64,000 nt of DNA from Bythopirellula polymerisocia. Lineage in GTDB: Bacteria; Planctomycetota; Planctomycetia; Pirellulales; Lacipirellulaceae. The notes beneath the pieces are model-generated. The model searched no databases. It saw only the letters and a list, made by a program, of their open reading frames with translations, and had not been told where the DNA came from. The DNA lies in contig NZ_SJPS01000009.1 of the NCBI RefSeq assembly GCF_007860015.1, positions 58,629 through 122,628 on the forward strand, in the 5' to 3' direction. The position numbers and the translations under genes are program-made. Below are positions 54,103 to 63,333 of the stretch, in pieces. The first letter of the stretch is position 1; every line of letters begins with the position of its first letter.

Positions 54103-54172
54103 CGGGATTCCTGGGTGATTACGGTGGACAAGGCGTTCGGTCATCAGCGCGGGCTCATAACGAGCAGAAAAT

Positions 54173-54814
54173 TTATAGAGACTTCCAATGCCGGCGACGG
54201 CGTGCGACCAGCACCCCGCCGAGCCCCAGCAGCGCTAGCGACGAGGGCTCGGGGACGACGCGCAGCACGTTGGGGGTACCATCATCTAGGAAGATTTTGA
54301 AGCTCGCGCTGGTGATTGCACCATTTTGAGTCGGCAGCGTGAACGTCAGGTGGACATCGTGGAACAACAGGCCGTCCGCGACATTGTTAAACGCGATCGT
54401 TGGGAGGCCTGTATTTAACCCCGTGCCACTCGAACCTGTGGTTGCATCGAGGATATTCTGGCCGTTGATGTCGCTGAGGAATCCAGAGACGCCGGTCTGT
54501 ACGGGAAACTCTGCCGGGTTGGTGTCGGTGAGAAAAATGACCTGGGCCTTCAGCAAATCCGTGGTGGTCGCGTCCAGTACGAGCAGTTTTTGGTCGCTGA
54601 ACACGAAGTCGAGGGTGATGGTACTGCCATCGAGCGCTTGCCCGTTCAATTCAGTGAATGGAACATCGCCGAGAACATTGAACGACGAGCCGACTGGCCC
54701 GGGATCGATCTCGATCACGGCCGCCGAGGCGTTCGAGGCGATGGCGGCGAGCAAGAGGCACGCGGCGAGGCTGGAATAGTAGAACGTGCTTCCGCAATAG
54801 GGTGTCGTCTTCAT
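54173..54814 (-). CDS. PEP-CTERM protein, cluster gene 1
   Basis: A 213-residue exported protein with a signal peptide (FYYSSLAACLLLAAIASNASA), a beta-rich body (STITLDFVFSDQKLLVLDA) and the C-terminal VPEPSSLALLGLGGVLVA followed by RRRRHWKSL. It is the first gene of the five-gene run, so its upstream region (54815-55222) should hold the promoter. The nearly identical C-termini of genes 1-3 point to tandem duplication followed by divergence of the bodies. Confidence 0.8.
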   Translation of the reverse strand: MKTTPYCGSTFYYSSLAACLLLAAIASNASAAVIEIDPGPVGSSFNVLGDVPFTELNGQALDGSTITLDFVFSDQKLLVLDATTTDLLKAQVIFLTDTNPAEFPVQTGVSGFLSDINGQNILDATTGSSGTGLNTGLPTIAFNNVADGLLFHDVHLTFTLPTQNGAITSASFKIFLDDGTPNVLRVVPEPSSLALLGLGGVLVARRRRHWKSL

Positions 54815-55222
54815 TAGTCACTCTGGGTAGAAAACTTGGTGCATAACTGTAGCCGGGGTTTCCCAAACGGCTCTGACGGGAACCACTCGCAGCAAACTGT
54901 AGCTACCAGTATAGCCGCTACGCCCCTATGGGATAGTGTTTTTTTGCCTTTTCGTCGTCTTGGCAAGTGGGAGCCCGTACGAGGTTCGATTAGCGGTTTC
55001 GAACCAGCGAGCGGTGCGCAACCTCCACTGAAATCTGGGTTTACGTCGACGGGTGAGTTGAGTAATGGTACCGCGACGGCGGTAGCATCGACCGAATTGG
55101 ATTAAGGATTCGCTGAGCTGTTGGCGTTTTGTTCACGACATGGAGACCGCTGAGGTTGTTGGCGTTCGGCCTCATGCAAATTGACATTGGACGATTTGAC
55201 CGACAGTGGGTAACGCAATAGC
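54815..55222. other. Intergenic region upstream of the PEP-CTERM cluster
   Basis: No gene and no operator of the ACC-N6-GGT type found. It should contain the promoter of the five-gene PEP-CTERM run, but no clear hexamer pair was recognised. Confidence 0.35.
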
Positions 55223-56809
55223 TCAGCTCGCGATGTCGTTTCCCTGCAGCGCGGCAAGGATGACCTGGGCCGAATTGCGGCCGGGAGCCATCGACACGCC
55301 GCCACCGGGGTGACTACCGGAGCCGCAAAGGTAAACGTTTGGGACCGGCATGCGGTATTGCCCCAGTCCCGGAAGCGGCCGCTGAGCACCCGACTGATAC
55401 GGCAAGAATGCACCGTGAGTGACCGTTCCTCGCACAGCACTTGGGATCGCTCGCTCCATATCCACTGGGGAATGGACGACTCGCCTAAGTATCCGATCCC
55501 GCAGATTGGGAACGTAGGTTTTAGTGATCAGATCAATGAGGTGATCGGCATAGGCCTCCTTCGCTGCGTCCCAGGTTCGGCCATGGATCTTTCCCGTGGC
55601 ATCCCCTTTAATGTCATACGGAACGTTGTTTACGACCAGTTTCATCACATTCTTGCCCACTGGCGCGCGGTCTGGATCGATGGCAGAATCATTGCACATG
55701 AGCACCAGCGGCGCGGCGGGTAGCAGGCCGCCACGGCATTCGGTGTACACGCTAGACAGGTAATCCAGCGTCGGCGGCGTAGGATGGACATAGGCAGAAC
55801 GATCAGCATCGGCGCCTGCTAGGTAATTGAGGGGACCGTCGAGGGCGAGGTAGATGGCCATGTAGGCGTCGCCCCACTCATACTGTTGCATCTTGCTGAT
55901 CAGATTGGCGTCGATGTGTTCTGGACCAAGGAAATCGACGATCAATTGGCGTGGATCGGCGTTCGACGCCACGATCTGCTTGACGCCGATTTCCTCACCA
56001 TCGACGAGCCGAACTCCGACGGCCCGATTGTCTTTGACCACGATCTTGTTGACGCGGGCTCCGGTGCGGATTTGCCCTCCCTTAGAGCGGAGGTAAGCAG
56101 CCAGCGCAAGGGGAAGGTTGTGCATACCTCCTCTGACAACTCGGTTGCCCACGGCCTGTATGAGGCTCGTGAAGAGCCACGCAAGGTGCGCTCCGCCCAC
56201 ATCATCAGGGCTGACGCTGGCGTGGGATGCGAAGGTGGCGATGAACAACCGTGTCTCGTCCGCCTCGAACTGTTCCGCTACCCATGATCTCGTGCTCTGA
56301 AGCTCAAATCGATATTCGTCCATGCCATGCGGCATCTGGGCAAGCTGTAAGGTCGCCGCCGTAAGCGAAGCGGGAGGGGAGTTCATCCACCTCGTGATCT
56401 GGTCCTTCTGCTCAACAAATTGTCCGGCCAATCGCCGCCAAGTCTCGCCATCCTTCTTGGAGTAACGCCCGATACTCCGAACGGTTTCCTCCAATGACCG
56501 GTGCATGGCGATGAATCCCCCATCGGGGAAAACGTGGGAGTAGTTGATGTTTGGCCAGATTAGTTCGAACCCGTGAGCCGACAGGTTTAGTTCCTTCGGC
56601 ACAGGCGAAAGGTTGGCAAACTGATAACCGAACGCATGCAAGTCGGACTTGAAGCCCGGAAGAGTGATCTCCTCAGTTACCGTCATGCCGCCAATCGTGT
56701 GCGACTGTTCTAGGACCAGGACCTTCAACCCAGCCCTGGCAAGGTAGCAGGCACAAGTCAATCCGTTGTGGCCAGCGCCGATAATTATGGCGTCAAATTG
56801 TCGTGACAT
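55223..56809 (-). CDS. FAD-dependent oxidoreductase, phytoene desaturase/PYROXD2-like
   Basis: A 528-residue flavoprotein starting at the ATG at 56809. The dinucleotide-binding GAGHNGLTCACYLARAG and EQSHTIGGMTVTEE lie near the N-terminus, and a second FAD-contact region is near the C-terminus (YLCGSGSHPGGGVSMAPGRN). This arrangement matches phytoene desaturase-type and PYROXD2-like proteins. The substrate cannot be read from the sequence; a carotenoid, lipid or amine is possible. It stands alone on the minus strand between intergenic stretches, without carotenoid genes around it. Confidence 0.9.
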   Translation of the reverse strand: MSRQFDAIIIGAGHNGLTCACYLARAGLKVLVLEQSHTIGGMTVTEEITLPGFKSDLHAFGYQFANLSPVPKELNLSAHGFELIWPNINYSHVFPDGGFIAMHRSLEETVRSIGRYSKKDGETWRRLAGQFVEQKDQITRWMNSPPASLTAATLQLAQMPHGMDEYRFELQSTRSWVAEQFEADETRLFIATFASHASVSPDDVGGAHLAWLFTSLIQAVGNRVVRGGMHNLPLALAAYLRSKGGQIRTGARVNKIVVKDNRAVGVRLVDGEEIGVKQIVASNADPRQLIVDFLGPEHIDANLISKMQQYEWGDAYMAIYLALDGPLNYLAGADADRSAYVHPTPPTLDYLSSVYTECRGGLLPAAPLVLMCNDSAIDPDRAPVGKNVMKLVVNNVPYDIKGDATGKIHGRTWDAAKEAYADHLIDLITKTYVPNLRDRILRRVVHSPVDMERAIPSAVRGTVTHGAFLPYQSGAQRPLPGLGQYRMPVPNVYLCGSGSHPGGGVSMAPGRNSAQVILAALQGNDIAS

Positions 56810-57428
56810 CTTTGCTCCTGTACTTACATTATCAATATCACCGCCCAAGTGGCGCTCTTACTGCATTGTTCGCACAGAAAGACCAATGGAGTGAGGCTGC
56901 TCACGCACCCCACGGTTTGCCAAGTGGCCGTTTGGCCAAATGTAAATGGCGTCTTGCAAGCCTGTACCACACCACGCTATTGACTGTTGTCGAAACTGCC
57001 ATTAGAGAGAGACTTCCTCAGTATGACCTTCTTATGCAGAGATTCACAAGATAATCCTCTTGACGAAACCTACCTAGTCGAAGTGCCAGTATGCATACGG
57101 ATTGTAACTTGGTTCAGAATACCGCTATACAGCAGAGGTGAATCTGACCGGAGTTAGAAATGGACCTGCCGAACTCGCGTCGGATGCATCACCCGACCGC
57201 TGGAAGAGATTTTGCTACGGCGCTGAGGTGTCATTTCTCGAACAAGACCGCTGCAAGTTCGCGTCGAGCGCAACTCCGATCGGGTGGTCCAACCTCCGTC
57301 AGTTCGAGAAACCGCTAAGAGCCATCAACGTAGGCGACCGACGCACGCAGGGCGGCGACGCTGCGTGCCACAATGTACTTTTGCACCGGGCGCCTTTACA
57401 TTGTCGAGGGGTTGGAAGCGCGTCGGGC
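56810..57428. other. Intergenic region with dispersed repeat
   Basis: No gene is supported. It holds copy 2 of dispersed repeat family 1 at 57245-57294. The + strand frame over it is probably a shadow of repeat sequence. Confidence 0.4.
57245..57294. repeat. Dispersed repeat family 1, copy 2
   Basis: Matches 51685-51734 at 42 of 50 positions, beginning AGACCGCTGCAA and ending TGGTCCAACC. Flanking bases also show short patches of similarity (GCTGAGG upstream). Confidence 0.6.
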
Positions 57429-58385
57429 TCAGTCGTCTTCGTACATCAAACACATTTCCGAGCTGCCAACCGATTCAGCCACCCAGCGCGGATCTCGAGT
57501 GAATATGATGTCCATCGCCAAATGACTAAACTCTCCAGCCAATGCTTTGGCCACGTTATCACGAAAGCGGTCGAGCGAGAGAATTCCGCCCTCGGGATCG
57601 CTGTGGCAAACGACGTACAGTTGGACGTAAGTGAACCGACCCACCTGTTGCATGCGAATCTTCGTATCTGCCACGACCTCAAGACGTAGCGCCGACGCGA
57701 TCAGCTCTCGCACCCGCATCTGGTGCGCTTCGTCTGGCGCCCTTCCGATCAGTTGATTCCAGTTGTCGCGGATGATCTTTGCTGGAATCGGGAAGCTCAC
57801 CAAGACGAGAATGATGACGACAGTGGAATCCGTGTAGGGCAAAAGAGGTGACAGCCGAGTGCCCGACAACAAGATCGCCACCAGGAACGCGACCGCCACA
57901 GCGACCGACAGGACTCCGTCAACCAGCCAATTCTTTGCGTCCACCTCGATCAAGGGTGATCGAATTTTAATGGCCAATCGGTGCTGTGTCAGAGCGATCG
58001 CGAAACATCCCGCCGCCGCGATCACCGCGTAGAACAAAGCCCAACCGACGTTTACGTCTCGCCCACCTTGTATCGCGTCGGCGACGGACGACACCAGTGC
58101 GAACAGGGAAACGAACCCCATTAGCAATCCCTTCGTAAGGTTCAGCATCGGCTCATAGGCGGCGTACCCGAAGTGGAACAAGTCATCGTCGGGTCGCTTG
58201 ACCAGCGACGCCACACGCAAGGCCATCAGCCCAACCACGCAGCCAACCAGCGAGAAGAGTCCATCCAGGAGGACCGCGTCAGAGGACGTCACGATGGCAA
58301 AGCCGATTCCGAGCGCCGCCATGAACAATGCCCCGGCGACCGACAACCACAGCCCGCGCTGTTCCAGATTGTGAGTGTCTGACAT
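57429..58385 (-). CDS. Cation diffusion facilitator-type transporter
   Basis: A 318-residue membrane protein from the Met at 58385 (MSDTHNLEQRGLWLSVAGA). Six hydrophobic segments and a C-terminal soluble domain follow the CDF layout. The first metal site region is VLLDGLFSLVGCVVGL. The usual His-rich cytoplasmic loop site reads DDDLFHFGYAAYEPM, and the second helix pair contains VDAKNWLVDGVLSVAVAV. The C-terminal domain (VADTKIRMQQVGRFTYVQL) is the CDF dimerisation domain. Such proteins export divalent metals. The FGYAAYEP form belongs to a less studied CDF subgroup, so the metal is uncertain. Confidence 0.85.
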   Translation of the reverse strand: MSDTHNLEQRGLWLSVAGALFMAALGIGFAIVTSSDAVLLDGLFSLVGCVVGLMALRVASLVKRPDDDLFHFGYAAYEPMLNLTKGLLMGFVSLFALVSSVADAIQGGRDVNVGWALFYAVIAAAGCFAIALTQHRLAIKIRSPLIEVDAKNWLVDGVLSVAVAVAFLVAILLSGTRLSPLLPYTDSTVVIILVLVSFPIPAKIIRDNWNQLIGRAPDEAHQMRVRELIASALRLEVVADTKIRMQQVGRFTYVQLYVVCHSDPEGGILSLDRFRDNVAKALAGEFSHLAMDIIFTRDPRWVAESVGSSEMCLMYEDD

Positions 58386-58763
58386 GGGAATCACATGGGA
58401 ATCAACAGTGAGCGGAAAGATGCGGGCACACAGGAGTTGGGATTGAATGTTACCATTTTTGCCAGACCCACAGGTCTCGCTCGGGAAAAAAATGGTGCGC
58501 ACCTCAATGGCACTAACTTAAGGACCTGACCCTCGGTTTGCAAAGGCTCTCTTGAGTTCGGGGCGGGGGCGCTTCATCAAGCACGCATTTTGGCCACTCG
58601 CTTGTTCGATCAATCCAACCAGTTCTAAGCATTTTCGATTGGTAAGCAATTCTTGAAGGCCTCACACAACTGGCCCGCTATAATTCGAACGATTTCAGCT
58701 GGTTAGAACGTCGTGTGGAAAAGTCACAATTCTCCAGCAATACTAGTGTTGCGCTTACAGTGT
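58386..58763. other. Intergenic region upstream of CDF gene
   Basis: No gene. The start codon of the CDF gene lies in a tandem pair of CATGGGAATCA. Nothing else recognised. Confidence 0.35.
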
Positions 58764-59849
58764 TCATTTGCCCGAATAGTACAGCACGGCGGCTATGCCA
58801 CCGAATTCGTTGAGTTTCTTGGCGGCCTCGCCATGGAGAAATTCGATTTCGCAGTTGTTTAAGATCGACTTGATTAAGAGCTGATCGAATTTGTCGGAGT
58901 CGATCGGCACGGAAACGACGAGCTTGCTCGCTTGACCCTGCTCCAGCGCCAACAGCACGCCTTGCGTTTCGAGTACCGCTGTGCCGCAGGCATGTCTCCG
59001 GGAAATTAACTCGTTGACGAGGGCCAGGTCGTGCTCCAATTCCTTCTCATCGGCAATCCGCTTGGCGATTTCGGCGGTTTGATTGTTCGAGGCCTCATAC
59101 GAGATCGGTTCAACCGTGACAAGAGATTCAGACACTGCCGGGTGCAGAGCGTTCTTCACCGCGTGAGCCAACTTTAAGTTACCGCCAAAAATAACATGCT
59201 GAATCTCAGGATCAGCGAGCAAATAGGCGTTTACCTCTTCAGCTTTCTCCTTCACGATCCGGCGCTCCGTATCGAGGTCACGACGATCGGACGCCTGTGT
59301 TCGCGACTTATTTCCGCCCGGTCGTAACGAGATAGACCCCATTGAGGGCGTCTGTACGAGCGCTTCGCCCGTCGGTGCGGTGAGAAATACCTCCAACAGC
59401 TTGCCTTCTTGCTCGGAAAACAAAACGACCAAGCATTTCTTGTAGGAATCCAAAGCGAAGAGGAAGGGCTTTACCTGGGGAACGCCGTAAAACAGTTGTG
59501 TCTTCATCGGGATAGGAAGATCGACCGTCAAGAAATCTTCGTGATCGGTGAAGATAACAATCGAACGCCCCTGCGGCTTGCTATCCTGCAAGTGCGCCAT
59601 AATCATTTCTTCCGTGTTTTCCCACTTTCGTCGAGTGTCGCGACGTTTCAGGTTCTCGGTGCCATGTTGCTCTTCAAGGCGTTTCGCTTCGTTTTTGAGT
59701 TCAATCAACCACGCAGGTCGGTCGCGGCGATTATCTTGATCCATTGAATCGATGCCTACGTAGGCCGTCAAAATGGGCGTGTCCTCGTACTTGTGCTCAA
59801 CAATGAACGTGCGGAGGGAATCGAGGATTGCCTGAATGCGCTTCTTCAT
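58764..59849 (-). CDS. Bacterial eRF1-like (baeRF-type) protein
   Basis: A 361-residue protein with the two C-terminal domains of archaeal/eukaryotic release factor 1. The central domain has RRDLDTERRIVKEKAEEVN and VIFGGNLKLAHAVKNAL. The C-terminal L7Ae-like domain ends CEIEFLHGEAAKKLNEFGGI and AVLYYSG. The N-terminal part carries PILTAYVGIDSMDQDNRRD and SIVIFTDHEDFL. Bacterial members are thought to interact with ribosomes or stalled translation, but roles are largely uncharacterised. It stands alone on the minus strand. Confidence 0.75.
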   Translation of the reverse strand: MKKRIQAILDSLRTFIVEHKYEDTPILTAYVGIDSMDQDNRRDRPAWLIELKNEAKRLEEQHGTENLKRRDTRRKWENTEEMIMAHLQDSKPQGRSIVIFTDHEDFLTVDLPIPMKTQLFYGVPQVKPFLFALDSYKKCLVVLFSEQEGKLLEVFLTAPTGEALVQTPSMGSISLRPGGNKSRTQASDRRDLDTERRIVKEKAEEVNAYLLADPEIQHVIFGGNLKLAHAVKNALHPAVSESLVTVEPISYEASNNQTAEIAKRIADEKELEHDLALVNELISRRHACGTAVLETQGVLLALEQGQASKLVVSVPIDSDKFDQLLIKSILNNCEIEFLHGEAAKKLNEFGGIAAVLYYSGK

Positions 59850-60149
59850 ATCAACTCGGTCTCTATGTGATTTAGGGGATTTGGCTTCCTAGTTTTTCTT
59901 ACACTTCCCATATGGATCGAGCCTGGAAACGCTCCACTCTCGGGACGCCTCCCTACTTTAACACGCTGCTTCCCCCCGTGGCAATCGTGGGCGAATTCGT
60001 TGAGGTTCTCCATGGACAGTCCGTTTCGAGCGGCTCTGTGAGTTGGGAATGGGGGACCCGGCTCTGCTTTTCCGATTGCACACGTGCGTTAGACGCAGGC
60101 CTTCTCGGCAACCCAGTCACCTCACCGATTTTGGAGAGTGTGGCCTCGC
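59850..60149. other. Intergenic stretch next to a gene remnant
   Basis: No gene recognised. A remnant of a protein-coding sequence begins just to the right. Confidence 0.35.
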
Positions 60150-60262
60150 TTACATGCCTTCGAAGGGGTCGGCGGGCGCGTTCTTGAGCAGCTGCAGGTA
60201 AGCGGTGCCGTCGGCGTCGAAGCGATACCAATTCTGAAGCGGCTTCGCGTCGGGGGAGCTCA
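60150..60262 (-). pseudogene. C-terminal remnant of a protein gene
   Basis: On the minus strand a 36-codon segment reads SSPDAKPLQNWYRFDADG, then TAYLQLLKNAPADPFEGM, then TAA at 60150-60152. Its composition and end are strongly protein-like, but it is cut off upstream by the TGA of another frame. No complete homologue is in the window. It is likely the tail of a displaced gene. Confidence 0.45.
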
Positions 60263-60538
60263 ATTAATACCTGATGCCTTTGGTTGCTCAATGATATTCA
60301 GCTTCAAGAAAAGCCGTAGTGCGGACGTGTTAAGGTTTCCTAAGCTCAACAGCGCCGCAAGATCATTAAAGGAGATTTTGCTGTCGCTTCCTGCAATTAA
60401 ACGGGTTGTCATTCTTCCACGATTTATCTCTGTTAAGTCATCAATCGCACGCATCCGCTGGAGCAGACTCGCAGAGCTCGCCGTAAGCCAGTTCCACTTC
60501 GGCATGACCCAAGTATTGTTCGTCGCTCTATTAAGCAC
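60260..60538 (-). CDS. Possible small protein overlapping the membrane protein gene
   Basis: A 92-residue frame starting at a GTG that overlaps the stop codon of the gene at 60531. The C-terminal half (FNDLAALLSLGNLNTSALRL) looks like a short helical protein. No family recognised and no independent ribosome site. It may be real by coupling or simply chance. Confidence 0.3.
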   Translation of the reverse strand: MLNRATNNTWVMPKWNWLTASSASLLQRMRAIDDLTEINRGRMTTRLIAGSDSKISFNDLAALLSLGNLNTSALRLFLKLNIIEQPKASGIN

Positions 60539-61049
60539 TACGCCAATACTGCCAGAGGCTAAGAACGAGCGACACTAAGCTGATGACCGCCGCTACCAAC
60601 ACGACGTTGTAGATCAAACTGTACTTTCGATGCAGCGATCCCAGCGCGTCCATCAATCGCGAAATGTCCTTACCTTTGGTGACCACAATACCGGCAAAGC
60701 CAAACGCTGCCTGTCGCGTCCACAGGCCGACCAAAAATAAGAGCAGCCCAGCCAGGGCAAACGCGATCGCGGAAACGGTAACCGGCGACGACCAGAAGCC
60801 ACCAGAGAGTGCCTCCTTCAACGCGCTCAGATTCTCGTCAGTCACGCCTGCCTTCTGCGCCGCCGAAATCACGCGATCTGGATTACGAGTCAGAAAGAGA
60901 GACATCAGACCGTTGAACATTTGGAGCAGTCCGAAGAATGTCATCACGAAACCAACGAGCGCCATCTTTCCAGCGAGACTGCCGATCACTTGGTTCTGAG
61001 ACTCGCTGAATTCGAATTCACCAGTCGAATCAGAAGGTGCGGTGGTCAT
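60531..61049 (-). CDS. Small membrane protein of unknown function
   Basis: A 172-residue protein from the ATG at 61049, preceded by a GGAGAGG ribosome site; the longer frame from 61166 lacks one. Three hydrophobic segments are visible (KMALVGFVMTFFGLLQMF, VTVSAIAFALAGLLLFLVGL, IYNVVLVAAVISLVSLVL). The N-terminus is polar, and a soluble loop (NPDRVISAAQKAGVTDENL) lies between segments 1 and 2. No family is recognised. Confidence 0.7.
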   Translation of the reverse strand: MTTAPSDSTGEFEFSESQNQVIGSLAGKMALVGFVMTFFGLLQMFNGLMSLFLTRNPDRVISAAQKAGVTDENLSALKEALSGGFWSSPVTVSAIAFALAGLLLFLVGLWTRQAAFGFAGIVVTKGKDISRLMDALGSLHRKYSLIYNVVLVAAVISLVSLVLSLWQYWRSA

Positions 61050-61780
61050 ATTTCTTTTCCTCTCCAGAAGTGGATGAGACGCAATGTCGCCCCGGCAGCA
61101 AATGGGGTGATAAGACGCTGCAATCTGTTGAACGCTACTCGCGGATCCATTAAAACCACAAACCACGGCGACTGCAATACCACGGCGCCTCAGTTCGCTA
61201 GGCGCTACTTAATGGCCTATCGCCCCGTTTCACCAAACTTGCAGCCCGCTCTCTTCACTCCCCATCCCCAGCCTCTCGCACCATTGCCACCAGCCCGGTC
61301 CGCACTGACCTGCCCACACTTTAGGAACCAGTGTTTAAGCTAGTGCTGTGCTGGCCGTCAGGCCAGGCCCACAGGCTCGCTGAGGCGTAACCGGTACTGC
61401 AAAGCCTAAACAGCGAATCTGTAAGCCATGCTATCGAGCGTCGAAAGACCCAATTGTGGGAGCCTTTGCCTTGCAATGAGCAGAGGCCACACTGCCGCAC
61501 TGCAATGGTCTTTACGAGCAGTCCTGCGGGCGTCGGTTGGGAACATGGCAAACGTATGACCGAGGTCAGGCGGGAAGGAACCCCTCCCACTTCCTGCTGA
61601 GGTCGCACCACCGCAGGCAATTCGCGGACCCGGTTAGGCGCAGCGGATGCATCAGCCTCGCTGAGATGGGGCGTCAGCTAACTCGCAACGGTCTCTGCGG
61701 CCAGACGAGACCTCTGCAGTTGGCTGGGCAGCCACCGAGTGGTCAGGTGGTCCAGCTGCAGAGTCCGGACCGCGTCTTGC
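61050..61780. other. Intergenic region with repeat family 2
   Basis: No gene is supported. It contains copy 1 of repeat family 2 near 61645-61692. Confidence 0.4.
61645..61692. repeat. Dispersed repeat family 2, copy 1
   Basis: Begins GGATGCATCAGCCTCG and ends GCTAACTCGCAACGGT. It is highly similar over 48 bp to 62946-62993, which begins GGATGCATCATCCTCG. Both copies flank the nucleoside-hydrolase-like gene. Confidence 0.55.
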
Positions 61781-62725
61781 TCACCTCGGCAAACGGTTCC
61801 CGCCACCTATTAATCCCGTTCCACCCGAAGGGTCTTCATTCCCACGCCCCCCCGCAGGACACGTCGCAAAGCGATCGAAGAACGCCTCTGCGTCGGTGAG
61901 GTCCTCCAGGCCAAAGATCCACGCCACTTCGGAAACATCGCTAAAATCGAGTCCGCCGGCGGCGATCGCTTCATTAAGGTAGCGCCCCTCCACGCCGTTG
62001 TAGCGGTTGGCGATGTCGATCGCTCGACGCCAGATCGTCGCGAGGCGAGCGATGGTGATGCGCGTCTGCCAGTCGACCGGCAACTCGCTTCGGAAGCCGG
62101 GCGTGCCGTTACCGACCGAGTTTCCGTCGGGGATCCGTTTGTAATTGGTCGTACGCCGGACGTAGGACAGGTCGGCAGCGGTCGTCACCTCTTCGTTCCA
62201 GTCGGCGTGTTGGACCACAACGATGCGTGAACGCAATTCGTCGGCCGGGACCCTCTCGGCGAGCCGCCGAACAACCGCTGCGGTGAAGTCGGACTGCCCT
62301 GCCTCGGCGACCCAGACCGTCCCCCCCGCTTCGAGCGTCTCCGCGGCTAACCGGGTCACCCGATCGAGGGCGGCGTCGCGGTCGGAGTGGGCGTCGGACC
62401 AGTCGTCGTCAAAGACGAGGTCGAACAACCCTTCTGCCGGCACGTAGAGCCCGGTCTGCACGCCGTAGGCGCCTGCGACCGCGTGACAGCGGACTTTGGC
62501 CATCGCCGGGTCGGCGAGCATGGTGGCGATCGCCGCCACCGAGTGAACGTCGTCGACGTCGGTCTTCAGGTCGAAGTGGGCGAGCAACAGGTCTTGGCCC
62601 GGATCGAACCGTCCGATCGGTTCGGCGGCGCTGGCCGTTGCGACGCCGATCATCAGCGTGGCGACGACGTGCGCGATAAGGGGCCGCAGCACTTGCCTAA
62701 GGGCAAAAGAGCATCGCGAGAGCAT
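61781..62725 (-). CDS. Nucleoside hydrolase-like secreted protein
   Basis: A 314-residue protein from the ATG at 62725 (MLSRCSFALRQVLRPLIAHV), preceded by a GAGG ribosome site. A signal peptide (IAHVVATLMIGVATASAA) precedes FDLKTDVDDVHSVAAIATML, which resembles the DxDxxxDD calcium-binding start of inosine-uridine nucleoside hydrolases. Later segments include VVVQHADWNEEVT and VEGRYLNEAIAAGGLDFSD. The nucleoside specificity is not clear and the protein may act on another N- or O-glycosidic substrate. Codons look more GC-rich than those of the central locus. Repeat family 2 copies lie on both sides. Confidence 0.65.
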   Translation of the reverse strand: MLSRCSFALRQVLRPLIAHVVATLMIGVATASAAEPIGRFDPGQDLLLAHFDLKTDVDDVHSVAAIATMLADPAMAKVRCHAVAGAYGVQTGLYVPAEGLFDLVFDDDWSDAHSDRDAALDRVTRLAAETLEAGGTVWVAEAGQSDFTAAVVRRLAERVPADELRSRIVVVQHADWNEEVTTAADLSYVRRTTNYKRIPDGNSVGNGTPGFRSELPVDWQTRITIARLATIWRRAIDIANRYNGVEGRYLNEAIAAGGLDFSDVSEVAWIFGLEDLTDAEAFFDRFATCPAGGRGNEDPSGGTGLIGGGNRLPR

Positions 62726-63333
62726 CGAAACCTCACGGAAAGACACGAAGCGTTACGCCTGTATTTTGGCGTGCCGGTCCAGCGGTGTGCAACCCCGTCG
62801 TCCACAATCTCTGCTACCCCCATGGGAGGCTTACCCCTGCATTGACTAAATTTGTTGCCGATCGTCGTCGTGATGCCCTCAAGATGGAAGCACCGACCGC
62901 TGGCTGTCTGACCGCGGCGATATGCGAGCAATCCGAAGCTACTGAGGATGCATCATCCTCGTTGAGTTGGGGCTGCTGCTAACTCGCAGCGGTGCTCACG
63001 ACCTCTGGCGATAAGGGCATCGAGCTAAGTCCCTCGGCCTGATTGACCACCGCTAATTACGGCACGGTACAGGGTGATCGATGAGTCCCCGCAATGCCCG
63101 AGCGGCGTCTCCCTACCAGCGGGTACTTACCTACCACACCCCGCAGACGGATTCGCGACGCCAAAAGTGTTGCCCATTGGCAACGTTCCAAAGCCAGATT
63201 GCCTATCTTAACACCCCTTTGGCACCACGCGCCGCTGTGCTAGGTAACTAGGTACCCTAGTCCTCAAGGGGGTGGGGGGCTGGCAAAAATTCTGGAAGCC
63301 ATGGGGGGGGCCGGCAACATCATTTCCAAATGC
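62726..63333. other. Intergenic region with repeat family 2, copy 2
   Basis: No gene is supported. The repeat at 62946-62993 lies here, and the remainder is unremarkable. Confidence 0.4.
62946..62993. repeat. Dispersed repeat family 2, copy 2
   Basis: See copy 1 at 61645-61692 for the match; the copies face the same way and lie about 1.3 kb apart. Confidence 0.55.
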
